Shown here piece after piece: positions 26,980 through 36,290 of a stretch of 46,871 nucleotides of DNA. The position numbers were made by a program, and so were the translations under genes. The DNA lies in NCBI GenBank assembly GCA_021802485.1, contig JAJZXF010000001.1:1-46871 (forward strand), written 5' to 3'. The DNA is from Actinomycetes bacterium. Lineage in GTDB: Bacteria > Actinomycetota > Acidimicrobiia > Acidimicrobiales > JAJZXF01. The notes beneath the pieces are model-generated. The model was not told where the DNA came from, searched no databases, and worked only from the letters and a program-made list of their open reading frames with translations. The stretch's first letter is position 1, and the number at the start of each line of letters is the position of its first letter.

Positions 26980-27981
26980 TTGAACCCGTTGACCTTCATA
27001 GCCCGCAGGCTGGGTGCCGCTGTAGTCATCCTGGTGATCCTCGTAGCGGCGATGTTCACCCTATCCCACCTGTCGCACACCGATCCCGCCCATGCATATC
27101 TCGGCGCAGGCGCATCGAAATCCGCCGTAGCGGCCGAGCGAGCGAAGCTTGGCTTGAACCTGCCGATCACCACGCAGTTCTTCCACTATGTCGGCAACTT
27201 CCTCCATGGCAACCTCGGCGTCTCCTACCGGACCCGCAATCCCGTGACCCAGGACTTAGCAGAGTATCTCCCCGCCACCATGGAGCTCGCCTTCTACGCG
27301 CTCCTCCTAGCCCTGCTACTTGGTCTCATGCTCGGCGTCGCGAGCGCTGGACACTGGCGAGGTGCGCGCATTTTGAAATTCGTCATGGTGTCAGGTGCAT
27401 CCGCGCCGCTCTTCCTGCTCGCACTGCTCGGGATCCTCATCTTCTACGGTCATCTCGGCTGGCTACCGGCGAGCGGCCGGACATCGATGCCCAACCCCCC
27501 AACGGGCCCAACCGGGTTCCTGACATTGGATGCTCTCCTCGCGGGGCGGTTCAACATGCTGATCAATGCGCTGGAACACCTACTCATGCCGGCAACGGTA
27601 CTGGCGATCGGACCTGCCGTCTCCATCGGCCGCGTTCTACGCGGTAGCCTCGTGACAGTCCTGCGCGAGGACTACATCCGCACAGCGCGGTCCAAGGGCC
27701 TGCGAGAACGAGCCGTGCTGCTGCGCCATGCACTACGCAACTCCGTCGGGCCAGCGCTGTCGATGACCGGCCTCCAAGCCGGACTGCTACTCGCTGGCGA
27801 TGTAGTGGTGGAACAGGTCTTCGCGTGGCCGGGTATCGGGTACTACGCGGCTCAGAGCATCCCGGTCGGCGACTTCCCAGCGATCTCGGGCGTAACACTC
27901 GTCCTCGGCCTCGGATACGTGCTAATCAACGCACTGGTGGACATCCTCCAAAGGTTGGCCGATCCGAGAGTACGGATCTGA
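26980..27981 (+). CDS. ABC transporter permease, DppB type
   Basis: A protein of 333 residues with six helices, opening FIARRLGAAVVILVILVAAM as in DppB/OppB. The periplasmic loop reads LGLNLPITTQFFHYV, then the conserved LREDYIRTARSKGLRERAVLL coupling loop and the C-terminal VVEQVFAWPGIGYY. The start is TTG 26980, 9 bp after the previous gene, with AAGGAG in good position. It pairs with the DppC-type permease. An 82-bp gap follows before the hydrolase gene. Confidence 0.9.
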   Translation: MNPLTFIARRLGAAVVILVILVAAMFTLSHLSHTDPAHAYLGAGASKSAVAAERAKLGLNLPITTQFFHYVGNFLHGNLGVSYRTRNPVTQDLAEYLPATMELAFYALLLALLLGLMLGVASAGHWRGARILKFVMVSGASAPLFLLALLGILIFYGHLGWLPASGRTSMPNPPTGPTGFLTLDALLAGRFNMLINALEHLLMPATVLAIGPAVSIGRVLRGSLVTVLREDYIRTARSKGLRERAVLLRHALRNSVGPALSMTGLQAGLLLAGDVVVEQVFAWPGIGYYAAQSIPVGDFPAISGVTLVLGLGYVLINALVDILQRLADPRVRI

Positions 27982-28063
27982 TGACCCTTTCGCCACCAGC
28001 GCGAGCTGCTCTTTACGTCTACCCCTACCAGCCGAACCAGAACAAACAGCCTAAGGAGAACCA

Positions 28064-29176
28064 ATGACCCATGTCCACGACCGCCACGGGCCCGAAGCCC
28101 GCTTCGCACTCGAAGCCGAGGCCAAGCTTCCGACCTCTGGCCTCGAACGGGAACAGGCCCGTGGCCTCAAGCTCGGCCTGCCAGGGGCCGCCTCCATCGT
28201 TGACCGGACGATACCCACATTCAGCCGCGGCGAACTGCCTCATTTCGCCGGCATCAACACGTTCCTCAAGACGCCCTACGTCGAAGACGTAGGGCGCTGC
28301 GGCGACTACGACGTGGCGGTGCTCGGTGCTCCACACGACGCTGGAACTACGTACCGCTCCGGCACACGTTTCGGCCCCCAGGGGCTGCGGCGCATCTCCG
28401 CGCTGTACGGAACGTACAGCTTCGAACTCGGGGTCGACCTGCGCGAGTCGGTCTCCATTGCCGATCTAGGCGATATCTTCACCATACCGGGGAACATTGA
28501 AAAGAGTTTCGATCAAATAGCGAACGGAGTGTCCCATGTCTTCGGATCCGGAGCATTCCCCGTGGTCCTTGGCGGCGACCACTCCATCGGCTACCCCACA
28601 GTTCGCGGGGTAGCCGAGCACCTTGCAGGTAACCTCGGCATTATCCACTTCGACCGGCATGTCGACACCCAAGAGACCGACCTCGACGAACGGATGCACA
28701 CGACGCCCTGGTTCCACGCCACCGACCTGCCCAACGTGCCAGCACGAAACCTGGTCCAGCTGGGGATAGGTGGCTGGCAGGCGCCGCGGCCCGGCGTGAA
28801 GGTTTCGCGCGAACGCGAAACCACCATCATGACAGTCACTGACTGCGTCGAGATGGGAGCCGAAGCCGCCGCTGAACGCGCTCTGGAAGTCGCCTGGGAC
28901 GGCACGCAAGCAGTGTGGCTCTCTTTCGACGTCGACTGCCTTGACGCTGGGTTCGTGCCCGGCACTGGTTGGCCGGAGCCAGGTGGATTCCTACCCCGTG
29001 AGGCCCTCGACCTGGTGCGCCGAGTAAGCGAGCCTGGCCTTGCCGGTATGGAGGTCGTCGAGTGCTCACCGCCCTACGACTCAGCTGACATCACCTCGCT
29101 CATCGGCGTGCGAGTCATCTGCGACGTACTCGCAACCCTCGTGAAGAACGGCCACCTGCCAAAGGGCGGCGCATGA
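28064..29176 (+). CDS. gdmH: Guanidine hydrolase-like ureohydrolase
   Basis: A protein of 370 residues of the arginase/agmatinase fold. Metal ligands are visible: His173 in LGGDHSIGY, Asp197/His199/Asp201 in HFDRHVD, and Asp289/Asp291 in SFDVDCLD. In most ureohydrolases the central motif is DAHxD; here it is DRHVDTQETDLDERMHTTPW, the form I recall from the nickel guanidine hydrolases (GdmH, Synechocystis Sll1077 group). Those split guanidine to urea and ammonia. The gene sits behind a guanidine riboswitch and before urease, which fits exactly. An N-terminal extension of about 60 residues precedes the fold, also as in GdmH. AAGGAG lies 7 nt before the ATG. Agmatinase or guanidinobutyrase activity remains possible, but context argues against it. 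Confidence 0.85.
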   Translation: MTHVHDRHGPEARFALEAEAKLPTSGLEREQARGLKLGLPGAASIVDRTIPTFSRGELPHFAGINTFLKTPYVEDVGRCGDYDVAVLGAPHDAGTTYRSGTRFGPQGLRRISALYGTYSFELGVDLRESVSIADLGDIFTIPGNIEKSFDQIANGVSHVFGSGAFPVVLGGDHSIGYPTVRGVAEHLAGNLGIIHFDRHVDTQETDLDERMHTTPWFHATDLPNVPARNLVQLGIGGWQAPRPGVKVSRERETTIMTVTDCVEMGAEAAAERALEVAWDGTQAVWLSFDVDCLDAGFVPGTGWPEPGGFLPREALDLVRRVSEPGLAGMEVVECSPPYDSADITSLIGVRVICDVLATLVKNGHLPKGGA

Positions 29177-30679
29177 ATGCATAACGCACCTGCCGGGATA
29201 CACAGCGGGTCGCCACCACAGCTCGCTAATCGGGTAATCCCCCTCACCCTTGGCTGGGAGACGGTACCTCGATCGGTGTCGCTCCACGGCGACACCTCGG
29301 GCTTCAAGATCACCGAACCCGTGCCAGCGGTCCTCGTGGAAACCCCCGCTGGTTGGGTGCTCCTTGACACAGGCTACAACCCTGCCCTCGTCAGGGATCC
29401 ACTGTTCGCAGAGCGCTTCTACCCTCGAGGCCCGTTCCCGCTCCTACCCGGCGTAGCGGATCCACTGGAGGACGCCTGCCGTTACGCTGGTATCGCCTTC
29501 GACGACATCGTCCTCGTCGCAGTCAGCCACCTGCACAATGACCATGTGGGCGGCTTGCGTCACTTCGCACGCAGAAGAACGCCGGTCGCGATCCAAGACG
29601 CAGAGCTCCGCTTCGGCATGCAAACCGCACACCCCGACCTCGAACGTCAGGGAGTCTTCCGCATCGACTTCGATGACCCTTCGCTTTGCTGGCGCATTGT
29701 CGAAGGGGACACGGATCTCGCACCCGGCGTCAGCGCCCTCTTCACGCCGGGCCACACTCCTGGCCACCAAAGCTTCCTCGTTCAACTCGATCCGGATGCC
29801 GGCGGTGGTGGCTATGCCTTCGCCTTCGATGCCGCTGATCTCGACGAGAACATCGACCGCGAGATCGCACCCGGCGGGCTCGCAGACGCTGAGCGCGAGA
29901 CCGCGGTTGCGTCAATACGCAGGTTGAAAGCAGTCGCTGCGGCCCGCGGGCTCGTGACCGTTCCAGGTCATGACCCCGAAGCATGGCCCGCTCTAATCAC
30001 AGCACTCGGCGGTGCTGCACCCAAACCACCGACCATTCCAGCTGGACCCGAACCACCAGCGCACCCTGCTGTGATCATCGGCCAGCCAGCACTCGTAGTC
30101 GTCGACATGCAACAGGCCGGCTACTTGAGTGCTGAGGAATCTGGCATCGAGCAGATGACTGGCTTCGGCGAGCGCGTACGCCGCCTCGCTGGCCTCCTCC
30201 AGCGGTGCCGCGAAACGGGTCTCCCTGTCATCCATCTCCAAGAGGTCCATCGGAGAACTTTGGCAGATCTAGGTCGCGAACTCGATGGCAAGGAGGGGGT
30301 GCACTTTGTCGAGGGAGACACTGGCACTGCGATCGTTGCCGAGCTTGCACCACTTCCTGACGAGATCCACATCATCAAGCGGAGGTACTCCGGCTTCTTT
30401 GGCACCGACCTCGAGATCGCACTACGGTCACTCAGCGTCTCTACCATCCTGCTGGCTGGTGAGCTCACCGACGTCTGCGTCCTGTACACCTTCGCCGACG
30501 CCCATCAACGCGATTACCATGTCAGGGTCATCGAGGACTGCTGCGGCGGATCGACAATCGCACGTCACGAGGCCGCTCTCGATGCCATGGCGTACCTTCA
30601 GTCCGGAGCCCGGTGCAGCACCGCCGACGTCTTGGCCGGCCTTGACGCGCAAGACTCGAGCGGTATGGTAACTACATGA
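29177..30679 (+). CDS. Metallo-beta-lactamase / isochorismatase fusion enzyme
   Basis: A protein of 500 residues with two hydrolase domains. Residues about 20-280 are an AHL-lactonase-type metallo-beta-lactamase: [10 protein letters not shown] (His118, His120, Asp122, His123), PGHTPGH (His193), [11 protein letters not shown] (Asp218), VPGHD (His265). A Pro-rich linker follows. Residues about 303-490 are an isochorismatase-like cysteine hydrolase with the full triad: Asp310 (VVVDMQ), Lys401 (IIKRRYSG), Cys434 (LTDVCVLYT). Isochorismatase relatives include biuret and ureidoacrylate hydrolases, so an amide or carbamoyl substrate related to guanidine or urea is plausible. The start ATG directly follows the hydrolase stop; the 3' end overlaps ureA by 4 bp. 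The substrate is unknown. Confidence 0.85.
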   Translation: MHNAPAGIHSGSPPQLANRVIPLTLGWETVPRSVSLHGDTSGFKITEPVPAVLVETPAGWVLLDTGYNPALVRDPLFAERFYPRGPFPLLPGVADPLEDACRYAGIAFDDIVLVAVSHLHNDHVGGLRHFARRRTPVAIQDAELRFGMQTAHPDLERQGVFRIDFDDPSLCWRIVEGDTDLAPGVSALFTPGHTPGHQSFLVQLDPDAGGGGYAFAFDAADLDENIDREIAPGGLADAERETAVASIRRLKAVAAARGLVTVPGHDPEAWPALITALGGAAPKPPTIPAGPEPPAHPAVIIGQPALVVVDMQQAGYLSAEESGIEQMTGFGERVRRLAGLLQRCRETGLPVIHLQEVHRRTLADLGRELDGKEGVHFVEGDTGTAIVAELAPLPDEIHIIKRRYSGFFGTDLEIALRSLSVSTILLAGELTDVCVLYTFADAHQRDYHVRVIEDCCGGSTIARHEAALDAMAYLQSGARCSTADVLAGLDAQDSSGMVTT

Positions 30680-30978
30680 GGCTGACCCCGCATGAGCAAG
30701 AGAAGCTGCTCGTGTCGATGGCCGCACTACTTGCGCAGCAGCGACGTGGCCGCGGGCTGAGGCTCAACTACCCTGAGGCTGTCGCCCTCTTGAGCGCGTA
30801 CGTGCTCGAAGGCGCCCGTGACGGTAGATCTGTCACTGAGCTGATGGCCGCCGGGCGCGAAGTGCTGACACGCGATGACGTGATGCCCGGCGTCCCAGAG
30901 ATGATCGACCAGATCCAAGTTGAGGCGACCTTCAGCGATGGGACCAAGCTGGTCACCATCCATCAGCCGATCCCATGA
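30676..30978 (+). CDS. ureA: Urease subunit gamma
   Basis: A protein of 100 residues, the full normal length. [20 protein letters not shown], then [40 protein letters not shown] and the end VTIHQPIP are all standard UreA. It forms the (alpha-beta-gamma) urease unit with UreB and UreC. The start ATG overlaps the fusion-gene stop by ATGA, which ties urease translation to the guanidine genes. Confidence 0.97.
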   Translation: MRLTPHEQEKLLVSMAALLAQQRRGRGLRLNYPEAVALLSAYVLEGARDGRSVTELMAAGREVLTRDDVMPGVPEMIDQIQVEATFSDGTKLVTIHQPIP

Positions 30979-31481
30979 GCACGGTCTCGACTCATTCGAC
31001 CGGCGCACCCGGCGAGATCGTAATCGGTGGTGCATATCCGCGATCATGTGCCGAAACACACGACGCGGACTCTGGGTCGTGGAACGACATGCATCTGACG
31101 CTGAACGTGGGTGCACACGCGGGAATGATCATCGTGGCGAACATGGGTGATCGGCCGGTCCAGGTTGGCTCTCATTTTCACTTTGCCGAGGCGAACCCAG
31201 CGCTGAATTTCGACCGCGCGGCGGCGTGGGGCTGCAGGCTCGATATACCCGCCGGCACCTCAGTTCGCTTCGAACCCGGTATCGAGCGCAAGGTTCCGCT
31301 TGCACGCCTGCTGGGGGCACGCCGGGTGCCGGGACTCCGCGGGCTCGCAGCGGGACCCCTCGACATACCGGGCGTCCCCGTGTCGCTGTCCCCGCTACAG
31401 CAGGAGATACAGCCGGACTCGACTGACACGGAGAAGCGCTCTGCTCAGAGCAGGGGCCCGGTCGGAAGGGATGGCACGTGA
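30975..31481 (+). CDS. ureB: Urease subunit beta
   Basis: A protein of 168 residues. The core ([49 protein letters not shown]) is standard UreB. The C-terminal 45 residues, rich in Pro and Ser, extend beyond the usual end of about 105-125 residues, with no known role. It overlaps ureA by 4 bp and ureC by 4 bp, so the three structural genes are coupled. Confidence 0.95.
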   Translation: MSTVSTHSTGAPGEIVIGGAYPRSCAETHDADSGSWNDMHLTLNVGAHAGMIIVANMGDRPVQVGSHFHFAEANPALNFDRAAAWGCRLDIPAGTSVRFEPGIERKVPLARLLGARRVPGLRGLAAGPLDIPGVPVSLSPLQQEIQPDSTDTEKRSAQSRGPVGRDGT

Positions 31482-33184
31482 GGATCACAAGGGACCAGTA
31501 CGCCCGACTGTACGGCCCCACTGAAGGAGACCTCGTTCGCCTCGCAGACACGAACCTGTTCGTTAGCGTCACGAAGGACCACTGCTTCGGCGGCAACGAG
31601 GTCGTGTTCGGCGGGGGCAAAGTGATCCGCGAATCCATGGGCCAGGGGATCATCACCCGAGCCGACGGGGCGCCCGACCTTGTAATCACCGGCGCAGTCG
31701 TGATCGACCATTGGGGGATCGAAAAAGCCGATGTCGGCGTGCGTGATGGGCGTATCGTCGCGGTAGGCAAAGCCGGCAATCCCGACATCATGGACGGCGT
31801 GGACCCCGCTCTGATCATCGGTCCATCGACCGAAATCCTCTCCGGCAACGGCAAGATCCTGACCGCTGGAGGTATCGACTGCCATATCCATCTGATCTGC
31901 CCGCAAATCATCGAGGAAGCGCTCGCATCCGGGATCACCACTCTTGTTGGCGGAGGCACGGGCCCGGTAGAAGGAACCAAGGCAACCACGGTGACCCCCG
32001 GGGCCTGGTCCCTCGCCCGGATGCTCCGTGCGCTGGACCAGTACCCCGTAAACGTCGCTCTGCTGGCCAAGGGCAACACGGTATCCGTAGAAGCCCTGCG
32101 AGAACAGCTAGCCGCAGGCGCAGCAGGCTTCAAGCTTCACGAGGACTGGGGAGCTACGCCGATGGCGATCTCAACCTGCCTCGATGTCGCCGTCGAAGCC
32201 GGGGTGCAGGTGGCGATCCACACCGACACGCTGAACGAGGCCGGCTTTGTCGAAGACACCTTAAAGGCCATCGGAGGCCGCACGATCCACGCGTATCACA
32301 CCGAGGGCGCGGGCGGCGGTCACGCCCCAGACATCATCCGGGTCGCTGGCGAACCCAACGTCCTACCCAGCTCAACCAACCCCACCCGCCCGTACGGAAC
32401 CAACACCATCGACGAGCACTTGGACATGTTGATGGTATGCCATCACTTGAACCCTTCCCTCCCCGAAGACCTCGCCTTTGCAGAGAGCCGAATCCGACCC
32501 ACAACGATCGCCGCCGAAGATATCCTTCACGACATGGGTGCGATCTCGATGATCGGGTCTGATTCGCAGGCCATGGGCCGGGCGGGCGAGGTCATCTTGC
32601 GAACCTGGCAGACTGCCCACGTGATGAAGCAGCGCCGGGGGGCACTTGAAGGTGACGGCCCAGCGGACAACCACCGCGTGCGGCGCTACGTGGCCAAGTA
32701 CACGATCTGTCCCGCAGTGGCACACGGCCTGGATGCTCAGGTCGGGAGCATAGCGGCGGGAAAGCTTGCCGACCTCGTCCTCTGGCAGCCAAAATTCTTC
32801 GGAGTGCGCCCCGATGTCGTGCTGAAGGCAGGCATGGTGGCCTGGGCCGCAACCGGGGATGCCAACGCATCGATCCCGACTCCTCAGCCCGTTCTAGCCC
32901 GGCCGATGTTCGGCGCATCCCCGCGCGTCGCAGCCGAGAGCAGCATCGCGTTCATTGCCCCGACCGCGCTCGATGGCGGGCTCGCCGAACGCTTGGAACT
33001 GGGCTCCACCGCAGTAGCCACCGAACGAGTGAGCGAGTTGACCAAGGCCGATCTCCCCGAGAACACCGTCCTGCCGAGGATCGAGGTGGATCCCGACCGC
33101 TTCAGCGTCCGCATCGACGGAGACGAGGTGGAGCCCATTGCCGCCACCGAGGTCCCGATGGCTCGCCGGTACTTCCTGTTCTGA
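31478..33184 (+). CDS. ureC: Urease subunit alpha (catalytic)
   Basis: A protein of 568 residues, the normal length. All nickel-site and catalytic residues are found two positions later than in Klebsiella numbering: His136/His138 (DCHIHL), carbamylated Lys219 ([10 protein letters not shown]), His221, His248 (AIHTD), His274 (HAYHTEGAG), flap Cys321/His322 (VCHHLNP) and Asp362 (GSDSQAMGR). It hydrolyses urea to ammonia and carbamate, which breaks down to CO2 and a second ammonia. The start is GTG 31478 in a GTGA overlap with ureB. Nothing suggests loss of function. The nearby urea source is the guanidine hydrolase. Confidence 0.97.
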   Translation: MRITRDQYARLYGPTEGDLVRLADTNLFVSVTKDHCFGGNEVVFGGGKVIRESMGQGIITRADGAPDLVITGAVVIDHWGIEKADVGVRDGRIVAVGKAGNPDIMDGVDPALIIGPSTEILSGNGKILTAGGIDCHIHLICPQIIEEALASGITTLVGGGTGPVEGTKATTVTPGAWSLARMLRALDQYPVNVALLAKGNTVSVEALREQLAAGAAGFKLHEDWGATPMAISTCLDVAVEAGVQVAIHTDTLNEAGFVEDTLKAIGGRTIHAYHTEGAGGGHAPDIIRVAGEPNVLPSSTNPTRPYGTNTIDEHLDMLMVCHHLNPSLPEDLAFAESRIRPTTIAAEDILHDMGAISMIGSDSQAMGRAGEVILRTWQTAHVMKQRRGALEGDGPADNHRVRRYVAKYTICPAVAHGLDAQVGSIAAGKLADLVLWQPKFFGVRPDVVLKAGMVAWAATGDANASIPTPQPVLARPMFGASPRVAAESSIAFIAPTALDGGLAERLELGSTAVATERVSELTKADLPENTVLPRIEVDPDRFSVRIDGDEVEPIAATEVPMARRYFLF

Positions 33185-33213
33185 TGCCTTCCCCGGCTGC
33201 GATACTCTTATGA
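33184..33213 (+). other. Nine-codon mini-ORF linking ureC and ureF
   Basis: ATG CCT TCC CCG GCT GCG ATA CTC TTA TGA. It starts in the ureC stop (TGATG) and its own stop overlaps the ureF start (ATGA). ureF has no clear ribosome binding site, so ribosomes may be handed through this mini-ORF. Could be chance. Confidence 0.4.
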
Positions 33214-33962
33214 GCACGACGTCTGGAACCCCGGTCGGCGAGTGCTCCGTAGGATTCCTATTGATGGTGCTGTCCGACGGCCGGTTTCCCTCAGGGGCAC
33301 ATGCGTACTCCTCCGGCATGGAGCAGTCCATTGCCTGGCACGACGTCACCGGCCTTGCCAGCCTGGAAGAGTTCGTAGCTGGTCGCGTCGCGACGACCGG
33401 AGCGATGGCAGCACAGGTAGCGGCTGCAGCCAGCACGCTGATGACCGCGGCTACCGCTCCCCAACAGACAATAGGACTCGACGCGCTCGACTCCGCAGTG
33501 GATGCCCGCATGGCTTCCGCCGCATCCCGGGCAGCGTCCCGCCAGCAGGGCCACAGCTGGCTCCGGGGCGCCAGGGCCGTATGGCCGGCTGAGCTAGCGA
33601 GCGCCAGCCCTCTGCTCATGGACCGCCATGCCTGGGTCACCCTCGGAGCAGCAACAGCCATCCTGGGAATCGATCCGCAGGATGCAGCTTGCCTCGCGCT
33701 GCACGACCTGGTCAGCACTTTGGTGTGGTCCGCTGTACGCCTGCTCGGGCTAGACCCGTTCGAGGCGGCCGGTATCCTCGCGGGGACATTGGCCGGGGTG
33801 GAGACAGAAACGCGGGCGCTTGCAGCCGAAGCCGTGCCAGCCACAGAGGCACTGTGCCTCGGTCGCGTGGAAACCGAATGGATTTCCTGGCTTGCAGCGC
33901 CGCTCTCCGATCTTGGCGCTGAGGCTCATGCCGCGCGGGCTGAACGACTGTTCGCATCATGA
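33210..33962 (+). CDS. ureF: Urease accessory protein UreF
   Basis: A protein of 250 residues, all helical. The family start is clear: LLMVLSDGRFPSGAHAYSSG, followed by FVAGRVATTGAMAAQ and further helices. UreF binds the UreD-apo-urease complex and UreG and gates nickel transfer. Its start was moved from 33138 to the ATG at 33210, since the earlier start lies in ureC and gives a non-family N-terminus. The C-terminus is as expected. Confidence 0.9.
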   Translation: MSTTSGTPVGECSVGFLLMVLSDGRFPSGAHAYSSGMEQSIAWHDVTGLASLEEFVAGRVATTGAMAAQVAAAASTLMTAATAPQQTIGLDALDSAVDARMASAASRAASRQQGHSWLRGARAVWPAELASASPLLMDRHAWVTLGAATAILGIDPQDAACLALHDLVSTLVWSAVRLLGLDPFEAAGILAGTLAGVETETRALAAEAVPATEALCLGRVETEWISWLAAPLSDLGAEAHAARAERLFAS

Positions 33963-34013
33963 GCAGGACCTGCGATATCAGCCATTGCGGCCTCAACCAT
34001 CGAAAAGAACAGC

Positions 34014-34673
34014 ATGGGCAGTAACGCCGCCCACAACGCTGGCGCTGCTGCACGGCCAGCGGATAGGCGAGCCTGGCGGGTGGGAATTGGCGGACCAGTC
34101 GGGAGCGGGAAGACCGCTCTGGTCGCAGCCTTGTGCCATCGCCTTCGCAACATGGTCCCGCTCGCGGTGGTGACCAACGACATCTATACCACCGAGGACG
34201 CCGACACGCTACGGCATCTCGGTGTGCTCAACGCCGATCACATCAAGGCGGTACGCACGGGCTGCTGCCCGCACACTGCCATTCGAGACGATATCGCTGC
34301 CAATCTCGACGCTGTGGAGGACCTTGAACAGATGATCGGCGCCGACGGCGTGATACTGGTTGAAAGCGGTGGTGACAACCTCACCGCAACCTTCAGCTAC
34401 GGGCTCATAGACCGGCAGATCTTCGTGCTCGACGTTGCGGGTGGCGACAAGGTCGCCCGCAAGGGTGGCCCGGGGGTGACCCGCTCAGACCTTCTCGTGG
34501 TGAACAAGGTCGACCTCGCTCCCCTTGTCGGAGCGGACGTGGGGCGGATGCTCTCGGATGCCCATGCGGTCCGCGGCAGCCTCCCGGTGCTCGCCACGAC
34601 CGTACGGAGCGGCGAGGGGGTCGATGAAGTTCTAGCGTGGCTGATGAGCGAGCGTGCCCTATCGAGAAGCTGA
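34014..34673 (+). CDS. ureG: Urease accessory GTPase UreG
   Basis: A protein of 219 residues. P-loop [15 protein letters not shown], the metal-binding Cys-His pair in [30 protein letters not shown] and the guanine site NKVDLAP match SIMIBI-class UreG. It uses GTP to hand nickel to urease. The family usually has about 200-210 residues; the first 20 here are an unstructured, Ala-rich extension. It follows ureF after 51 bp. As the only metallochaperone-like gene in this operon, it might also serve the nickel-type guanidine hydrolase; that is speculation. Confidence 0.95.
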   Translation: MGSNAAHNAGAAARPADRRAWRVGIGGPVGSGKTALVAALCHRLRNMVPLAVVTNDIYTTEDADTLRHLGVLNADHIKAVRTGCCPHTAIRDDIAANLDAVEDLEQMIGADGVILVESGGDNLTATFSYGLIDRQIFVLDVAGGDKVARKGGPGVTRSDLLVVNKVDLAPLVGADVGRMLSDAHAVRGSLPVLATTVRSGEGVDEVLAWLMSERALSRS

Positions 34674-34681
34674 CGAAAGCG

Positions 34682-35662
34682 ATGCCGTCACCCGATATGG
34701 CCGGAGGGCAAGACGAACGCAACGGTAGCCACAGCGAGCACTCCGACCAGGTCCGCACGGGCGGCGGGCTCATTGCGCGGGCGCGCATAGCTGCAGTCGC
34801 GGACGGCGGCGCCACCCAGATCACCGAGTGTTGGGGACAGGCTCCCCTGCTCGTGCGCCCGACCACGCAGGGCGTGCACCTCGTCGGGGGCGCGGCCGGC
34901 CCACTCGGAGGCGACGTCCTCGACTGCCATGTCGATGTGGGCGACCGTGCTCAGCTCCAAGTCTCCTCCGTAGCAGCCACCCTCGTACGGCCCAGCCGCA
35001 CTGCCGCTCCCTCTCGCTACACCGTGACCGCCAGGGTCGGATCCTCCGGACACCTCTTGTGGACCCCCCATCCGCTGGTGGCATGCTCAGGGTGCGATCA
35101 CCGATCAACCGTGTCGATCGATTTGGCCGCTACCGGGGCCGTATTCTGGGTAGACATCGCGGTGCTGGGTCGCCACGACGAGCCGGGCGGCACTCTGATC
35201 AGCCGGCGGTCTGTGAACTTGGACGGGCGTCCCATCAACCGCCATGAGTTGCGCCTCGGTCTCCCGGCGCACGGCATGAACGGACCAGCTGTCACCGGGT
35301 GTGCTCGGGTGGTGGCATCCTGCCTGGTCGTGAATCCGGAGTGGTCCTCGTTCCCTTGGACAGACCCTTCCTCCAGGCACAACTTCGTTCTAAGTGGACA
35401 CGAATCCGATGCGGGCGGGGCTCAGACCGGCGGTCCGCAGCGAGACACTAGCGCGCTGGCGGGCCATACCACAGGCAGGGATGCCAGGGGTCCTCGCGTA
35501 GGATTGGTTCCGCTTGCCGCTGCACCAGCAGTCGAGATCCTCGGATTCGCAGGGAGTGTCGGTGAGCTTCTTGAAAGCTGGGATCTGCTGGCAACGAGCT
35601 TCGCACGCCGAGCACCCGAAACCGCCAAGATGCTGCGCGCCTACGTCAGAACGAACCGCTAG
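34682..35662 (+). CDS. ureD: Urease accessory protein UreD (UreH)
   Basis: A protein of about 326 residues, the last gene of the operon. Family features: IARARIAAVADGGATQITEC, APLLVRPT, HLVGGAAGPLGGD, then LLWTPHPLVACSGCDHRST and a long beta-sheet scaffold. UreD is the platform between urease and UreF. It is divergent compared with model UreD, and the stretch around 245-290 is low in complexity (His/Gly/Asp-rich). The start is uncertain: ATG 34682 (9 bp after ureG) is preferred; GTG 34637 would overlap ureG. Confidence 0.85.
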   Translation: MPSPDMAGGQDERNGSHSEHSDQVRTGGGLIARARIAAVADGGATQITECWGQAPLLVRPTTQGVHLVGGAAGPLGGDVLDCHVDVGDRAQLQVSSVAATLVRPSRTAAPSRYTVTARVGSSGHLLWTPHPLVACSGCDHRSTVSIDLAATGAVFWVDIAVLGRHDEPGGTLISRRSVNLDGRPINRHELRLGLPAHGMNGPAVTGCARVVASCLVVNPEWSSFPWTDPSSRHNFVLSGHESDAGGAQTGGPQRDTSALAGHTTGRDARGPRVGLVPLAAAPAVEILGFAGSVGELLESWDLLATSFARRAPETAKMLRAYVRTNR

Positions 35663-36268
35663 AACCCCCGAACTCACTGCCCTGGAGTCGCGCTGCAACA
35701 CGTGGCCGCTCCACGGCGTGTGTACTTTCCAGACATTTTGTCAAGCCACGCTCGCCAGGACGGATTGCGACCACGCCGCAGGTGCAGGCATGCTGGCCTT
35801 CTCGCGGGATCGCTGGCAGTGCTCGGCGCTGCTGCGATCGCCGCTACCCTGGTGGTGTTCACCGTATCGTCTCCTTCCACATACCCAGGGCTTTGAGCAC
35901 CGTGTGACCGATGGCGGGGGATCACGAATGGTTCAACCAACGGGCGCAGGCGCTTCACATGGCTCACGAGATCGTCGTCCCACGTCGCAAAGGCTGTCCC
36001 ACAGGCGAAGCGTGTGGAGAAAACGCCGACTGGCGTCGACTATCTGGGACTCGTGACTGAGGCTCATTCAGCTGAGTGCCCTCTCGGGGCTCCCGAGATC
36101 GGTGAATAGAACCTGCAAAGAACTCCACGGAGCTACTAACACATCCCCTGCGGACCACCTAGTGCGCGTGTCGAAAGGGGGACTTGCCCAGCTGCGACAC
36201 GCGAGTCGGTGTTCGATCTCGCTCCCTGACATAACGAGCTAGTGTCGGATCACCGCGATCAACTGTGA
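35663..36268 (+). other. Non-coding stretch after the urease genes
   Basis: About 600 bp without a convincing gene. One ORF (35702-35896, plus) has a hydrophobic stretch (AGLLAGSLAVLGAAAIAATL) but no ribosome site and Arg-rich flanks, so I leave it out. No clear terminator for the operon was found. Confidence 0.4.
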
Positions 36269-36286
36269 CATACAAGATATTGTATG
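36269..36286 (+). promoter_or_regulatory. Operator of the HigBA-like pair
   Basis: CATACAA-GATA-TTGTATG, a perfect inverted repeat with 7-bp arms. It overlaps a possible -10 box (TATGAT, 36283-36288) just before the toxin start. HigA-type antitoxins bind such sites to repress their own operon. Confidence 0.55.
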
Positions 36287-36290
36287 ATAG

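Noticed and set aside
35702-35896. Small plus ORF with a hydrophobic stretch after ureD
   Set aside because: No ribosome site, Arg-rich flanks, and an equally long ORF on the other strand; not enough for a call.
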